Notes under the pieces: generated by a model | Seen by the model: the letters and a program-made list of their open reading frames with translations, nothing else | Told to the model about the DNA's origin: nothing | Database searches by the model: none | Assembly: GCF_007988945.1 (NCBI RefSeq) | Contig: NZ_BJVC01000006.1 | Span: forward strand, 62,001-126,000 | Length of the DNA stretch: 64,000 bases | Source: Swaminathania salitolerans | GTDB lineage: Bacteria; Pseudomonadota; Alphaproteobacteria; Acetobacterales; Acetobacteraceae | Direction of reading: 5' to 3' | Position numbers and translations under genes: made by a program | Part shown: piece by piece, positions 36,024 through 44,297 of the stretch | Position numbering within the stretch: position 1 is the stretch's first letter | Layout of the letters: every line of letters begins with the position of its first letter

Positions 36024-37274
36024 TCAACGACCGGGGCGCTTTTTGCGTCCGAGCATGGCCCTCCCTCCGGTTACTGCAAGCGCGAGACCGCTTGCGGTAA
36101 GAGGGTAGATTTTCGAGGATCCGGTCGCAAACAGGACGATCAGGATCACGATCAGGGCCAGCGCCGAAACAGCGACCCCGATCACGTCTTGCGCCGAAAC
36201 CAGCAGGGCAATGGCGCACAGGCCGTAGATAAACAGGAAATTCATACCGGCAGAGGAAATCAACCGGGCGATGTCGATCGAGAAGAACGTTGCTGCTGCA
36301 ACGATCGTCACCATGATCGCGCCTGTCAGGCTCACCGCCATGACCGGGATGCCATTTCGCTCGTGACGAAGCGCTGCGAGCGGTACGCTGCGCAATATCA
36401 TGCGCGACACCCCCCACAGAGCGGCAAAGAGATTGGCCCAGACGATGATGACGGCACCCAGGGCCACGACGCGGCTGGCGAAGACCCGATCGCCGACAAT
36501 ATGCGACAGGATGTCGAGAAAAGGATGCGCATTCCAGAAGCCCGGCCCGTTCCCGATCACGACAAAAGCGCAAAGGAGATAGAAAACCGCTGCCAGCCCC
36601 CAGGACAGGCCGATGGCCAGCGGGATGTTCCGCGCCGGACTCCGGAACTCCTCCGACATACCGAGGGCGATCTCCCACCCCGCAAAAGAAAAGAATACAA
36701 GCGCAAAGGGTGCGAAAGACTGCCGGTCGGGCAGGGATGGCAGAGCAACGAATGCATGATCCAGGCCTGCCAGACCGCACGCCAGCAGGACGATCAGAAA
36801 GATCACGACCCCCAGGGAAACCCATGCCCCTATCCGCGCTGCGCCACGCGCCGAGATCATATTGGCGCCGGTCGCCGTTGCAAGAATGACGCAGGCACCG
36901 ATCCAGGCCGGCAACCCGAAGGCGCCCTGAGCATAATACCCGCCGGTCAGCGCGATCGAGGGCAGACCCAGAATGACCGCGCTGAAGAGAAGGGCCATAG
37001 TGACGTTCCCACCCCAGCATCCGAGATTATCCCGGGCGATATGAATCACCCCCCCGCCATGCGGCGACCGCACAGCGAGGAGCGCGAAAACACCCAGAAG
37101 CGGCACGACGACGAGCGCCGCGAGAATCCAGCTCCAGATCGACTGTGCCCCGGCGCTTCGCGCGGCAAGACCGGGAATGGACAGCATTCCCGCTCCAAGC
37201 ACGTTGTTGAGCATCATGCCCGTCCCGCTTACGGGGCCAAGCGTTGGTAGCAGTCTGGTCGAAATAGGGCTCAT
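36024..37274 (-). CDS. APC-family amino acid permease
   Basis: Inner-membrane transporter of 416 residues with about 12 hydrophobic helices. TM1 carries the APC-type broken-helix glycines (NVLGAGMLSIPG), and TM6 has FFSFAGWEIALGMSEEFR, matching the family's FxAFxG/E region. No substrate assignment is possible; the family moves amino acids or amines in either direction. The start at ATG 37274 is supported by GAGGAGGC and by an ATGA overlap with the YqcI/YcgG-family gene, so transport and that protein's product or substrate are probably linked. The C-terminus is basic (GRKKRPGR). Confidence 0.9.
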   Translation of the reverse strand: MSPISTRLLPTLGPVSGTGMMLNNVLGAGMLSIPGLAARSAGAQSIWSWILAALVVVPLLGVFALLAVRSPHGGGVIHIARDNLGCWGGNVTMALLFSAVILGLPSIALTGGYYAQGAFGLPAWIGACVILATATGANMISARGAARIGAWVSLGVVIFLIVLLACGLAGLDHAFVALPSLPDRQSFAPFALVFFSFAGWEIALGMSEEFRSPARNIPLAIGLSWGLAAVFYLLCAFVVIGNGPGFWNAHPFLDILSHIVGDRVFASRVVALGAVIIVWANLFAALWGVSRMILRSVPLAALRHERNGIPVMAVSLTGAIMVTIVAAATFFSIDIARLISSAGMNFLFIYGLCAIALLVSAQDVIGVAVSALALIVILIVLFATGSSKIYPLTASGLALAVTGGRAMLGRKKRPGR

Positions 37275-38014
37275 GCCTCCTCTTTTACATGGAACGGACA
37301 CTTGTCATATCGTTCTTCATTTACGTCCGACAGACTGTACTGCCACCATTCGATCTCACCCGACTGATAGTGCCCCAACTGATGCGAATAGGGATAGTTG
37401 TCATAAGTGTCGATACGCTCCCGAACCACCTCGCGCAGCCTGTGACCCGTAGCGTCGTTTCCTGCCACCACATCGAAACGTTCACGCGGGTTGACGACGA
37501 ACATGAAATGCGGGCCGAGATTCCGGCTCTTGCGCCGCGTATAGGCCGGTGCGCTCATATTGACGAAAAGCTGCATGCCACCGAAACACCAGCTCCAGTA
37601 AGCATTATGCGGGTCACGCGGTATCCCTTCGGGCCATGCGACGCGGTCACGTTCATGCAAAGTCTGCAAGATCCGCCAACCGAGCGCGTGATAGGCCTCG
37701 AGCGACGTGCATCCCTCCGTAGCCTCGAGGCTGAAAGCCACGATCAGCGGATGAGCCGTGCTCACATTGCCATCCCAGCCCTTCGAAAGCGCCACGAATT
37801 CATAGAGGTCCTCTGCCAGCGCATCGAGAGAGGCTTCGGAAAGATCTTCGACGAAAGCGAATTTGATGAGCTTCCGGCTGAAAGATTTCAGCGAGAAGAG
37901 ACATGGAAAATCCGAGGGTTCCGACAATCTTTCTGCCAGAGACTGCATGACGACATTGCGCCATCCCGGAAAAGAAACGGACGATTCCAGTACAGATTGA
38001 TCTATAAGTCCCAT
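37271..38014 (-). CDS. YqcI/YcgG-family protein, putative heme-dependent N-oxygenase
   Basis: A 247-residue soluble protein matching the YqcI/YcgG family: SDFPCLFSLKSF and KFAFVED near the N-terminus, WPEGIPRDPHNAYWSWCFGG in the middle, PRERFDV, and the C-terminal pattern IEWWQYSL...CPF. Members of this family have been shown to be heme-dependent N-hydroxylases of guanidino compounds (AglA, GntA); that link is from memory. The local GC is lower than the neighbours and the 200 bp upstream are AT-rich, suggesting acquisition. It is translationally coupled to an amino acid permease. The substrate is unknown; an N-hydroxylated amino acid or guanidine is a reasonable guess only. Confidence 0.78.
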   Translation of the reverse strand: MGLIDQSVLESSVSFPGWRNVVMQSLAERLSEPSDFPCLFSLKSFSRKLIKFAFVEDLSEASLDALAEDLYEFVALSKGWDGNVSTAHPLIVAFSLEATEGCTSLEAYHALGWRILQTLHERDRVAWPEGIPRDPHNAYWSWCFGGMQLFVNMSAPAYTRRKSRNLGPHFMFVVNPRERFDVVAGNDATGHRLREVVRERIDTYDNYPYSHQLGHYQSGEIEWWQYSLSDVNEERYDKCPFHVKEEA

Positions 38015-38375
38015 TTTAATGCGAATCCACTTCTATAGTTACGATTTTTATTTGTTTTTTAACTGATGATTTGTCAATTACCGAAGAAGATGTTTAACGG
38101 TTTTATTTATTAAATGAATTTAATGGGCGTATTACGATAAAAAGTGGCGGCTTACGCGATTTTACCTATAATCTCTGCGTTATTAGGTATTTATAAAAGT
38201 AAAGATCAGATCGATTCCTTCTCGATCCAGATCGGAAGAGCGAGAATGCGTCCTCCCGAGGATCCGGACAGAGCCGTCTTACGGGCCGTACGGACCGGAA
38301 CATCCCAGAACAGCAGATCGTACTCCGCCCAAATCCGGGCCGATCTGCCCATGAAAACCCCGCACGCCGGGGAAA
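38015..38375. other. 361-bp gap with AT-rich half and a sharp composition change
   Basis: The first 200 bases (to about 38215) are strongly AT-rich and hold the likely promoter of the YqcI/YcgG-permease pair, but no clear -35/-10 pair stands out. From about 38220 the sequence returns to high GC. A GTG-initiated plus-strand frame at 38144-38419 begins with a hydrophobic stretch but has no ribosome site and runs into the 3' end of the MocR gene, so it is not called. A 14-base match to a common sequencing adapter lies at 38229-38242. Confidence 0.6.
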
Positions 38376-39773
38376 TCAGACGATCCCGTCCCGATCCGCT
38401 CCCCCGCGTCCCTCGATAACGCCGGCGATGATCTGCAACGCCGCAGCGAGCTCATCACGGCTTCCGGGCGCACCCAGACACAGACGAAGCCCGGTATCGG
38501 CCTCGCGCGATACGGCAGACGCTTCCGGCGGGGTCACCTCCACCCCGGCGCGCAGCAGCCGCGCCCTGACACGTTCCGCCTCGAGCGCAGCCATGGGCAG
38601 GAAGGCATGAGGCGCACGCGCCGCACCGGGTACGGCCATGAAATCGCCGAGCGCCGCATGCGTCATGGCCCAGCGCATGGAAGCCTCCTCCTGGATTGCG
38701 CCTGCCATTGCGCCGATCCTGCCATCCTCGACCCATTGCATGAAGATCAGCGCGCCGAGCGCGGGCGGGCAATAGCCCAAAGCCCTGATCCCGCGAATCA
38801 GACGATCTTTCGGCAATGCGGGAGGCAGCGCCAGAAAGGCGAGACGTAATCCGGGACATATCCCCTTGGACAAACTGACGAGATAGAGCGTCCGCTCCGG
38901 CGCGAAACACACGATCTGCGGAGGGCGCAGGGAGTAGGCATAATACGCATCGTCCTCGACAATCAGCAGATCCCGCCTGCGGGCGACGTGCGCGATCGCC
39001 TCCCGTCTCGCGGGCGACATCGTTCGCGTGGTCGGGTTGTGAATCGTCGGCAGCGTGAACAGCATCCGGCTGCCCGTTTCGAGCGCAGCACGATCGAGCG
39101 CTTCGGGACGGATGCCTTCCGCATCCATCTCCAGCCCATGAAGCCTGAGCCCCAGATGATCGGCCGCCACATGCGCGCCGTAAAAAGTGGTCGATTCGCA
39201 CAGGATCGTATCGCCCGGAGCGCAAAACGACGAAAACGCCAGGGCAATGCCGTGCTGCCCCCCATTGCACTGGATCAGGTTTTCCGCAGCCACTTCCAGG
39301 CCATAGCTCTCCCTTATCCAGCGCGCCGCTGCCTCTCTCACGGGCATCAGACCGGTGCCCTGGACATAATGCAACGCCGGATCGAGCGCGCCGCGCTGCT
39401 GGAGCTGTATCAGGGCCCGATCGAGTTCCTGCATGAGAGGGACGGGCGGCGGTGTATTGCAACGCAGATCGATCATACCGGGCCTGCCCTGCTGAACGCC
39501 CCGCTCCCGCGCCGGTATATCGGGCACCGGGTGAGACACCCCGCGCAGAAAGGTTCCCCGCCCCACATGCGCCACCACCAGACCGCGCCGCTCGGCTTCG
39601 ACATAGGCCCGCGAGATACTCCCGACGCTGACACCGAGACGGAATGCCAGATCGCGCTGGGGTGGCAGGCGCGTACCCGGGGCGAGGATCCCGCGCCTTG
39701 CATCGGACGCGATGGCATGGACGAGACGTTCGTAAAACGGCGCCGGACCGGCTTCGATTTCTGGCTGCCACAT
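38376..39773 (-). CDS. MocR/GntR-type transcription regulator with aminotransferase domain
   Basis: A 465-residue fusion regulator: N-terminal GntR winged helix (about 12-78, with RDLAFRLGVSVGSISRAY) and a C-terminal fold-type I aminotransferase domain that senses PLP adducts. The PLP lysine is Lys303 in SLSKG; Asp274-275 and Tyr277 (VEDDAYYAY) and the Arg near the C-terminus (GLRLCLG) are present, so PLP binding is likely intact. Such regulators usually control the divergent gene. Two near-identical 16-bp sites in inverted orientation flank the divergent promoter region. The effector is unknown; amines, amino acids or pyridoxal are typical. Confidence 0.92.
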   Translation of the reverse strand: MWQPEIEAGPAPFYERLVHAIASDARRGILAPGTRLPPQRDLAFRLGVSVGSISRAYVEAERRGLVVAHVGRGTFLRGVSHPVPDIPARERGVQQGRPGMIDLRCNTPPPVPLMQELDRALIQLQQRGALDPALHYVQGTGLMPVREAAARWIRESYGLEVAAENLIQCNGGQHGIALAFSSFCAPGDTILCESTTFYGAHVAADHLGLRLHGLEMDAEGIRPEALDRAALETGSRMLFTLPTIHNPTTRTMSPARREAIAHVARRRDLLIVEDDAYYAYSLRPPQIVCFAPERTLYLVSLSKGICPGLRLAFLALPPALPKDRLIRGIRALGYCPPALGALIFMQWVEDGRIGAMAGAIQEEASMRWAMTHAALGDFMAVPGAARAPHAFLPMAALEAERVRARLLRAGVEVTPPEASAVSREADTGLRLCLGAPGSRDELAAALQIIAGVIEGRGGADRDGIV

Positions 39774-39793
39774 GCGCGCTCACACATCCCTGC

Positions 39794-39809
39794 ATTGTAA
39801 TGGTTCAAT
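39794..39809. promoter_or_regulatory. Operator-like site, proximal to the MocR gene
   Basis: ATTGTAATGGTTCAAT, which matches the reverse complement of the site at 39870-39885 at 15 of 16 positions. It overlaps the leader of the MocR-type gene, consistent with autoregulation. Confidence 0.7.
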
Positions 39810-39869
39810 ATAATGATTGAGATCCATAAATCAGCAGTCAATATAAAACAATCGAATCGACTAGCGTAA

Positions 39870-39885
39870 ATTGAACCAGTACAAT
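39870..39885. promoter_or_regulatory. Operator-like site, proximal to the UrcA-like gene
   Basis: ATTGAACCAGTACAAT, the inverted partner of the site at 39794-39809. It lies just upstream of the ribosome site (CGAGGAAATC) of the UrcA-like gene. The TGGTTCAAT core resembles known MocR half-sites in style. Assignment to the adjacent regulator is inference. Confidence 0.7.
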
Positions 39886-39895
39886 CGAGGAAATC

Positions 39896-40327
39896 ATGAG
39901 ACAGCCCTGTCGAGCGTCCAGCCTGCGACGCTGCGCCCGTAATGCCGTCCGCCCGCGCGCCGGCACTGCATCGACGCTCTGCGTCGTCATCGCCTTTCTG
40001 GTCGCAGGGGCGGGCTTCGACACGCGTTGCCACGCGGCTCCCGAGGACGAGGAGGAAGGCGCCGAAGCTCTGACGGTCGCTTATGAGGCAGCCGATCTGA
40101 CGGATCCTGCACGCGCACGAAAGCTTCTCCGGCGTCTGGACGCGGCGGTACTTCGCGCATGCGGTGCCATGAACGGGATAGGCTTGCCCGTGCGGGACGC
40201 CATCGAACGCTCGGAATGCCATCGCATCGGTCTTGCGCGCAGCACCACGTCACTCGAAAGCCCCATACTCACCCGCCTCGCGCAGGATCTGGCCGGGTAT
40301 TACGGCCTGAAACAGGAAGCTCCCTGA
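39896..40327 (+). CDS. UrcA-like small secreted protein
   Basis: A 143-residue protein with a basic N-terminus, a hydrophobic export segment (about 27-42, TLCVVIAFLVAGAGF) and a mature domain resembling the UrcA family: a short beta segment (LTVAYEAADL), a helix RARKLLRRLDAAVLRACG and a second Cys in ERSECHRIGLARS, so the two cysteines probably form a disulfide in the periplasm. UrcA-type proteins are widespread in alphaproteobacteria without known function. CGAGGA lies before the ATG. It is the first gene of a two-gene unit with the PhzF-like gene and diverges from the MocR regulator. Confidence 0.75.
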   Translation: MRQPCRASSLRRCARNAVRPRAGTASTLCVVIAFLVAGAGFDTRCHAAPEDEEEGAEALTVAYEAADLTDPARARKLLRRLDAAVLRACGAMNGIGLPVRDAIERSECHRIGLARSTTSLESPILTRLAQDLAGYYGLKQEAP

Positions 40328-40329
40328 TC

Positions 40330-41193
40330 ATGAAACTGTCTTTCCATATGGTCGATGTCTTCGCCACGGATGCGTTCACCGGCAATCCGCTGGCTGTCGT
40401 CGCGTGCGCCGACGCACTTTCCGATGGCCAGATGGCGGCCATCGCCAACTGGACCAATCTCAGCGAGACCACCTTTCTGCTCGCTCCGCTCTCCGGGGAG
40501 GCCGATTATCGCGTACGTATCTTCACCCCGCAGGAGGAACTGCCTTTTGCAGGCCATCCGACAATCGGGAGCGCCCATGTCTGGCAGACGCTCAATGGCA
40601 CCGGGAATGGCCCCGGGAATGGCAGCGGGAATGGCGAATATCTCGTGCAGGAGTGCATGTCCGGACTGGTTTCCCTGCGTCGGACGCCCGAGGGGCTGGC
40701 GTTTGCGGCGCCACCCAGGCGTCGTTCCGGCCCACCGGACGCTATCGAGCTCGCGCGGGCATGCACCGCCCTGAGGCTACGGCCCGAGGACATAGTGGAG
40801 GCACGATGGGCCGATAACGGTCCCGGCTGGCTGGCCCTGCGCCTGAACAGCGGTGCCGACGTTCTTTCCGTTCAACCGGACTGGGCAGCGCTGAGGGGTC
40901 AGAAGCTGGGCATCGTCGGGGCGTGGGAAAAAGGGAGCCATCCCTATGGTGCCGCATTCGAGATCAGGGCGTTCATCGGCGAGAATCCCGGCTACGAGGA
41001 TCCCGTCACGGGGAGCCTGAATGCAAGCATTGCGCAATGGCTGATCGAGGAGGGTCTCGCCCCTGATGCCTATATCGCCGCGCAGGGCAAGGTACTGGGC
41101 AGGGCCGGTGCAGTTTCGGTCGAACGGTCGGGCGGTGCGATCTGGATCGGAGGGCGTGCGACGATCCGGGTCACGGGCACGATCGGAATCTGA
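40330..41193 (+). CDS. PhzF-family isomerase/epimerase-like protein
   Basis: A 287-residue protein of the PhzF/YddE (diaminopimelate epimerase-like) fold. The N-terminus DVFATDAFTGNPLAVV and the catalytic Glu46 in NLSETTFL match the family, and EELPFAGHPT and the C-terminal half GYEDPVTGSLN are conserved. The biochemical role outside phenazine synthesis is mostly unknown; no phz genes are nearby. Residues around 90-101 are an inserted GN-rich repeat (TGNGPGNGSGN) from a 12-bp tandem repeat. It starts three bases after the UrcA-like gene's stop codon, so the pair is probably transcribed together under MocR control. Confidence 0.88.
   Translation: MKLSFHMVDVFATDAFTGNPLAVVACADALSDGQMAAIANWTNLSETTFLLAPLSGEADYRVRIFTPQEELPFAGHPTIGSAHVWQTLNGTGNGPGNGSGNGEYLVQECMSGLVSLRRTPEGLAFAAPPRRRSGPPDAIELARACTALRLRPEDIVEARWADNGPGWLALRLNSGADVLSVQPDWAALRGQKLGIVGAWEKGSHPYGAAFEIRAFIGENPGYEDPVTGSLNASIAQWLIEEGLAPDAYIAAQGKVLGRAGAVSVERSGGAIWIGGRATIRVTGTIGI
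40597..40632 (+). repeat. 12-bp tandem repeat, three units, inside the PhzF-like gene
   Basis: Units GGCACCGGGAAT, GGCCCCGGGAAT and GGCAGCGGGAAT at 40597, 40609 and 40621 encode GTGN, GPGN and GSGN in frame. The insertion is probably in a surface loop of the enzyme. Confidence 0.9.
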
Positions 41194-41230
41194 CGAGAGA
41201 ACGGAACGCTCCCGATCCGTTGCACCCTGT

Positions 41231-41275
41231 CCCGTTTTGGCGTGTTCCGTTTTGGCGTGCCCCGTTTTGGCCTTC
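41231..41275. repeat. 15-bp tandem repeat, three units, between PhzF-like gene and EipB gene
   Basis: CCGTTTTGGCGTG recurs with a period of exactly 15 (CCGTTTTGG at 41232, 41247 and 41262). It lies in the 172-bp gap between two convergent genes, where no protein is supported. Confidence 0.9.
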
Positions 41276-41365
41276 CCCGGGTCGCGGCCTGACTTGGCCT
41301 GCACGGAAAACACGCTTTGGGGACTTCCTGCGGGTCACGCGACCGTATTGCTCCGATGCGTTCTC

Positions 41366-42403
41366 TCAGCGTCCGTCCGGACAGGGGATCGTACGGAGCG
41401 AGGTCAGGCTTTCGATCTGTCCCGAAAGGACATAATCGCCGAAATCGATCGTCAGCCGGTCTTCCACCCCGTTGGTCCAGAGACGATCGCCATAGGTCGA
41501 ATCGGGAAGGAGCGAGTCACCGGCCCCGCTGAAACTCGCAACGGAGACCGGCACGGCGCGCGCTCCGCGGAATAACGGGCTGTCGAAATCCGGCTTCGCC
41601 GGTTGAAGCCGTCCGAGCGTCGCGTAGCTGATCGTCGCGCCATCGATGGAAGCGCCGTCGAAGATCTCTGCCCGGACGTGGAGCTTTCCCTTGCGTGCCG
41701 CAGAGAGTAACAGGCCGGCGAACTGTAAGGGGAACAGAACCTGAGCCGGAAGGGCGAGAACCCGGGTGTCCGGCAGGGTGAGATGCACGGCGATCCGACC
41801 GTCTCTACCGCGCCTGGCCTCCCCGCCAGTCTCGCTGATCGTCTCGTCATTCTCGGTCTGGAGCGTCCGGAACCGGAAGAAGCGGCCTGCCTTGTCCTCG
41901 AGCGTGGCCGACTGGAACACGACATGACGCGGAGCGCCATCGCTCCCCGTCACGTCCAGATCGAGTTTCTGGCTGACGGACCAGGACCGGCACAGATCGC
42001 GGATCCGGTAGGTGGCCCGCCCACCGGCAGCGGTAAGGACTCCGGCTTTCAGACGTGTCAGATCGAGCCTGTATGTGACCTTGTGGGACAGCAATCCCGG
42101 CATGGGGGCCGCTTCCGCCCGCGTCGGCACCGGGGCGGGCGGTGCCGGAACAGTCTGTGCCGGGGCGGTCGGTGCCACGCCCTCCGCATGGGCCATCCGC
42201 ATCGACAACGCACCGAGCGACGGCGCGCCGACTGGCAACGCGCCCAGCGGCAACATGCCCAATGACAACACGCCCAGCGACATTACGCCGGGCAGGAAAA
42301 CGCGCTGGCGACCGGGCCCGGAGGCCTCCTCCCTGCGCTTTCCGCCCCGACTGCGTGACACGCCGACCGCGCCGGTCAGAGCCTCATGCGTCCGTCTTGT
42401 CAT
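41366..42403 (-). CDS. EipB/DUF1849-family envelope protein
   Basis: Periplasmic beta-spiral protein linked in Brucella and other alphaproteobacteria to envelope integrity. After an export signal ending near AHA, the mature protein has the family pattern [19 protein letters not shown], Cys in [19 protein letters not shown], and the C-terminal [20 protein letters not shown] with the second conserved Cys in RTIPC; these cysteines form a disulfide in characterised members. The signal region is built from six 15-bp repeats. The start is uncertain: ATG 42403 overlaps the aspS end by 20 bp and lacks good ribosome spacing. Length about 345 residues with that start. Confidence 0.85.
   Translation of the reverse strand: MTRRTHEALTGAVGVSRSRGGKRREEASGPGRQRVFLPGVMSLGVLSLGMLPLGALPVGAPSLGALSMRMAHAEGVAPTAPAQTVPAPPAPVPTRAEAAPMPGLLSHKVTYRLDLTRLKAGVLTAAGGRATYRIRDLCRSWSVSQKLDLDVTGSDGAPRHVVFQSATLEDKAGRFFRFRTLQTENDETISETGGEARRGRDGRIAVHLTLPDTRVLALPAQVLFPLQFAGLLLSAARKGKLHVRAEIFDGASIDGATISYATLGRLQPAKPDFDSPLFRGARAVPVSVASFSGAGDSLLPDSTYGDRLWTNGVEDRLTIDFGDYVLSGQIESLTSLRTIPCPDGR
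42203..42292 (-). repeat. 15-bp tandem repeat, six units, encoding the EipB signal peptide
   Basis: Six consecutive 15-bp units starting at 42203 (CGACAACGCACCGAG-like) encode [25 protein letters not shown] and PGVMS on the minus strand. Together they make up the hydrophobic core of the export signal. Confidence 0.9.
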
Positions 42404-44210
42404 CCTTCTGGCTGCCATCCTTCGCACCCACGGGCCGCGGTTTGGGCGGCAGAACGGCAAGGGACAGCTCCTTCAGACGGGCGGCCTCGACAGGCGCGGG
42501 TGCCTCCATCATCAGATCCTCACCGCTCTGGTTGAGCGGGAACAGGATGACCTCCCGGATATTGGGTTCGTCGGCCAGCAGCATGACGATACGATCCACG
42601 CCGGGGGCCGATCCGCCATGGGGAGGAGCGCCGTAGCGGAACGCGTTCAGCATGCCGCCGAAACGCGCCTCCACCACATCTTCCCCATAACCGGCAATGG
42701 CGAAGGCCTTGATCATGACATCGGGCAGATGGTTGCGGATCGCTCCCGAAGACAGTTCGATTCCGTTACAGACGATATCGTACTGGAACGCCTTGATGGT
42801 GAGCGGATCCTGGGTTTCGAGCGCCTCGAGCCCGCCTTGCGGCATGGAGAACGGATTATGGGAGAAATCGATCTGCCCCGTCTCCTCGTTACGCTCGAAC
42901 ATCGGGAAATCGACGATCCAGCAGAAACGGAAGGCATCCTGCTCGATCAGATCGAGCTCCTGCGCGATGCGCGTGCGCACCTGGCCCGAGAATTTCGCGA
43001 CCGCCTCGCCTTCGCCTGCGGCAAAGAACACGGCATCGCCCGCCTTCAGGCCGCATGCCTCCCGGATCGCCTCGACGCGGTCGGCTTCGAGATTCTTGGC
43101 GATCGGCCCCTTGCCGCCATCTTCCTCGAAGATGATGTAGCCAAGCCCGCCAGCACCGGCATCGCGCGCCCAGCTGTTGAGCTTGTCGAAGAAACCGCGC
43201 GGACGCGTACCCGCGCCGGGTGCCGGGATGGCACGCACCTCGCCGCCATTGGCGGCGATACGGGCGAACAGGCTAAAGCCGGAACCGGCAAAGGCTTCTG
43301 TGACCGTGCTGATCAGCAGCGGGTTGCGCAGATCGGGCTTGTCCGACCCGTAAAGGCGCATCGCCTCGTCATAGGGAATACGACGGAACGGCGCGGTATC
43401 GACCTTGCGCCCCTGACCGAACTCGGCGAACAGACCGCTGAGCACGTCCTCGAGCACCGCGAACACGTCCTCCTGCGTGGCGAAGGCCATTTCGAAATCG
43501 AGCTGATAGAACTCGCCCGGGCTGCGGTCGGCGCGCGAAGCCTCGTCACGGAAGCACGGCGCGATCTGGAAATAGCGGTCGAACCCCGCCACCATGGCCA
43601 GCTGCTTGAACTGCTGCGGTGCCTGGGGCAATGCGTAGAACTTGCCGGGATGCAGACGTGCCGGGACGAGGAAGTCACGCGCGCCTTCCGGAGAGGATGC
43701 GGTCAGGATGGGCGTCTGGAATTCGGTAAAGCCATGCCCGATCATGCGCGAACGCATGGACGCGATCACCGCCGAACGCAGGCGGATATTGGCTGCCATC
43801 TTCTCGCGTCGCAGATCGAGATAGCGATATTTGAGACGCAGATCCTCGGGATAGTTCTCGCTGCCCGCGACCTGAAAGGGCAGGACGGCCGCATGAGAGC
43901 GCACGTCGATGTCTTTCGCGCGCAGCTCGATGGCACCGGTCGGGAGATGCGGGTTGCGCTGCCCCTCCTCGCGCACCACGACCTCGCCCGTGACCGTGAT
44001 CACGCTCTCGACACGCAGACGCTCGACCGTTTCGAGAAGCGGCGTGCCCGAGGGGATGACGATCTGGGTGATACCCGTCTGATCGCGCAGGTCGATGAAG
44101 AGGAGCCCGCCATGATCGCGCTTGCTGTGAACCCAGCCCGACAGACGTGCGGTCTGGCCGGCGTCGCTCTCGCGCAGGGCGCTACAGCTGTGCGTGCGAT
44201 AGGGATGCAT
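42384..44210 (-). CDS. aspS: Aspartate-tRNA ligase
   Basis: Class II synthetase of 608 residues for tRNA-Asp (and possibly tRNA-Asn). It has the N-terminal OB anticodon domain ([22 protein letters not shown]), motif 2 [15 protein letters not shown], the bacterial insertion domain and motif 3 [11 protein letters not shown]. Bacterial-type length. AGGAAGA precedes ATG 44210. The last 20 bases overlap the likely EipB start. The C-terminal tail is basic and polar ([15 protein letters not shown]). It lies downstream of a Rieske-FAD reductase on the same strand with two hairpins in between. Confidence 0.96.
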   Translation of the reverse strand: MHPYRTHSCSALRESDAGQTARLSGWVHSKRDHGGLLFIDLRDQTGITQIVIPSGTPLLETVERLRVESVITVTGEVVVREEGQRNPHLPTGAIELRAKDIDVRSHAAVLPFQVAGSENYPEDLRLKYRYLDLRREKMAANIRLRSAVIASMRSRMIGHGFTEFQTPILTASSPEGARDFLVPARLHPGKFYALPQAPQQFKQLAMVAGFDRYFQIAPCFRDEASRADRSPGEFYQLDFEMAFATQEDVFAVLEDVLSGLFAEFGQGRKVDTAPFRRIPYDEAMRLYGSDKPDLRNPLLISTVTEAFAGSGFSLFARIAANGGEVRAIPAPGAGTRPRGFFDKLNSWARDAGAGGLGYIIFEEDGGKGPIAKNLEADRVEAIREACGLKAGDAVFFAAGEGEAVAKFSGQVRTRIAQELDLIEQDAFRFCWIVDFPMFERNEETGQIDFSHNPFSMPQGGLEALETQDPLTIKAFQYDIVCNGIELSSGAIRNHLPDVMIKAFAIAGYGEDVVEARFGGMLNAFRYGAPPHGGSAPGVDRIVMLLADEPNIREVILFPLNQSGEDLMMEAPAPVEAARLKELSLAVLPPKPRPVGAKDGSQKDDKTDA

Positions 44211-44240
44211 GGGCGTCTTCCTGATTCGTGACTTGCGGGG

Positions 44241-44285
44241 AGCAGGGGCGAGACCCCCTGCTGATGGAGCGCAGGAAGCCGCTCC
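44241..44285 (-). terminator. Two GC hairpins between the Rieske-FAD gene and aspS (weak terminator candidate)
   Basis: Perfect 8-bp arms AGCAGGGG/CCCCTGCT at 44241-44248 and 44255-44262 and a second 6-bp stem at 44266-44271/44280-44285 fill most of the 87-bp gap. There is no T-tract, so an intrinsic terminator is uncertain; a structured aspS leader is the alternative. Confidence 0.35.
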
Positions 44286-44297
44286 ACCCCCCTTGTG

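Noticed and set aside
38144-38419. Plus-strand frame with a hydrophobic start in the AT-rich gap
   Set aside because: No ribosome site, no family, and its second half is antisense to the 3' end of the MocR gene.
42012-44231. 739-codon open frame antisense to aspS
   Set aside because: Long only because stop codons are rare in this phase of aspS; no recognisable domain.
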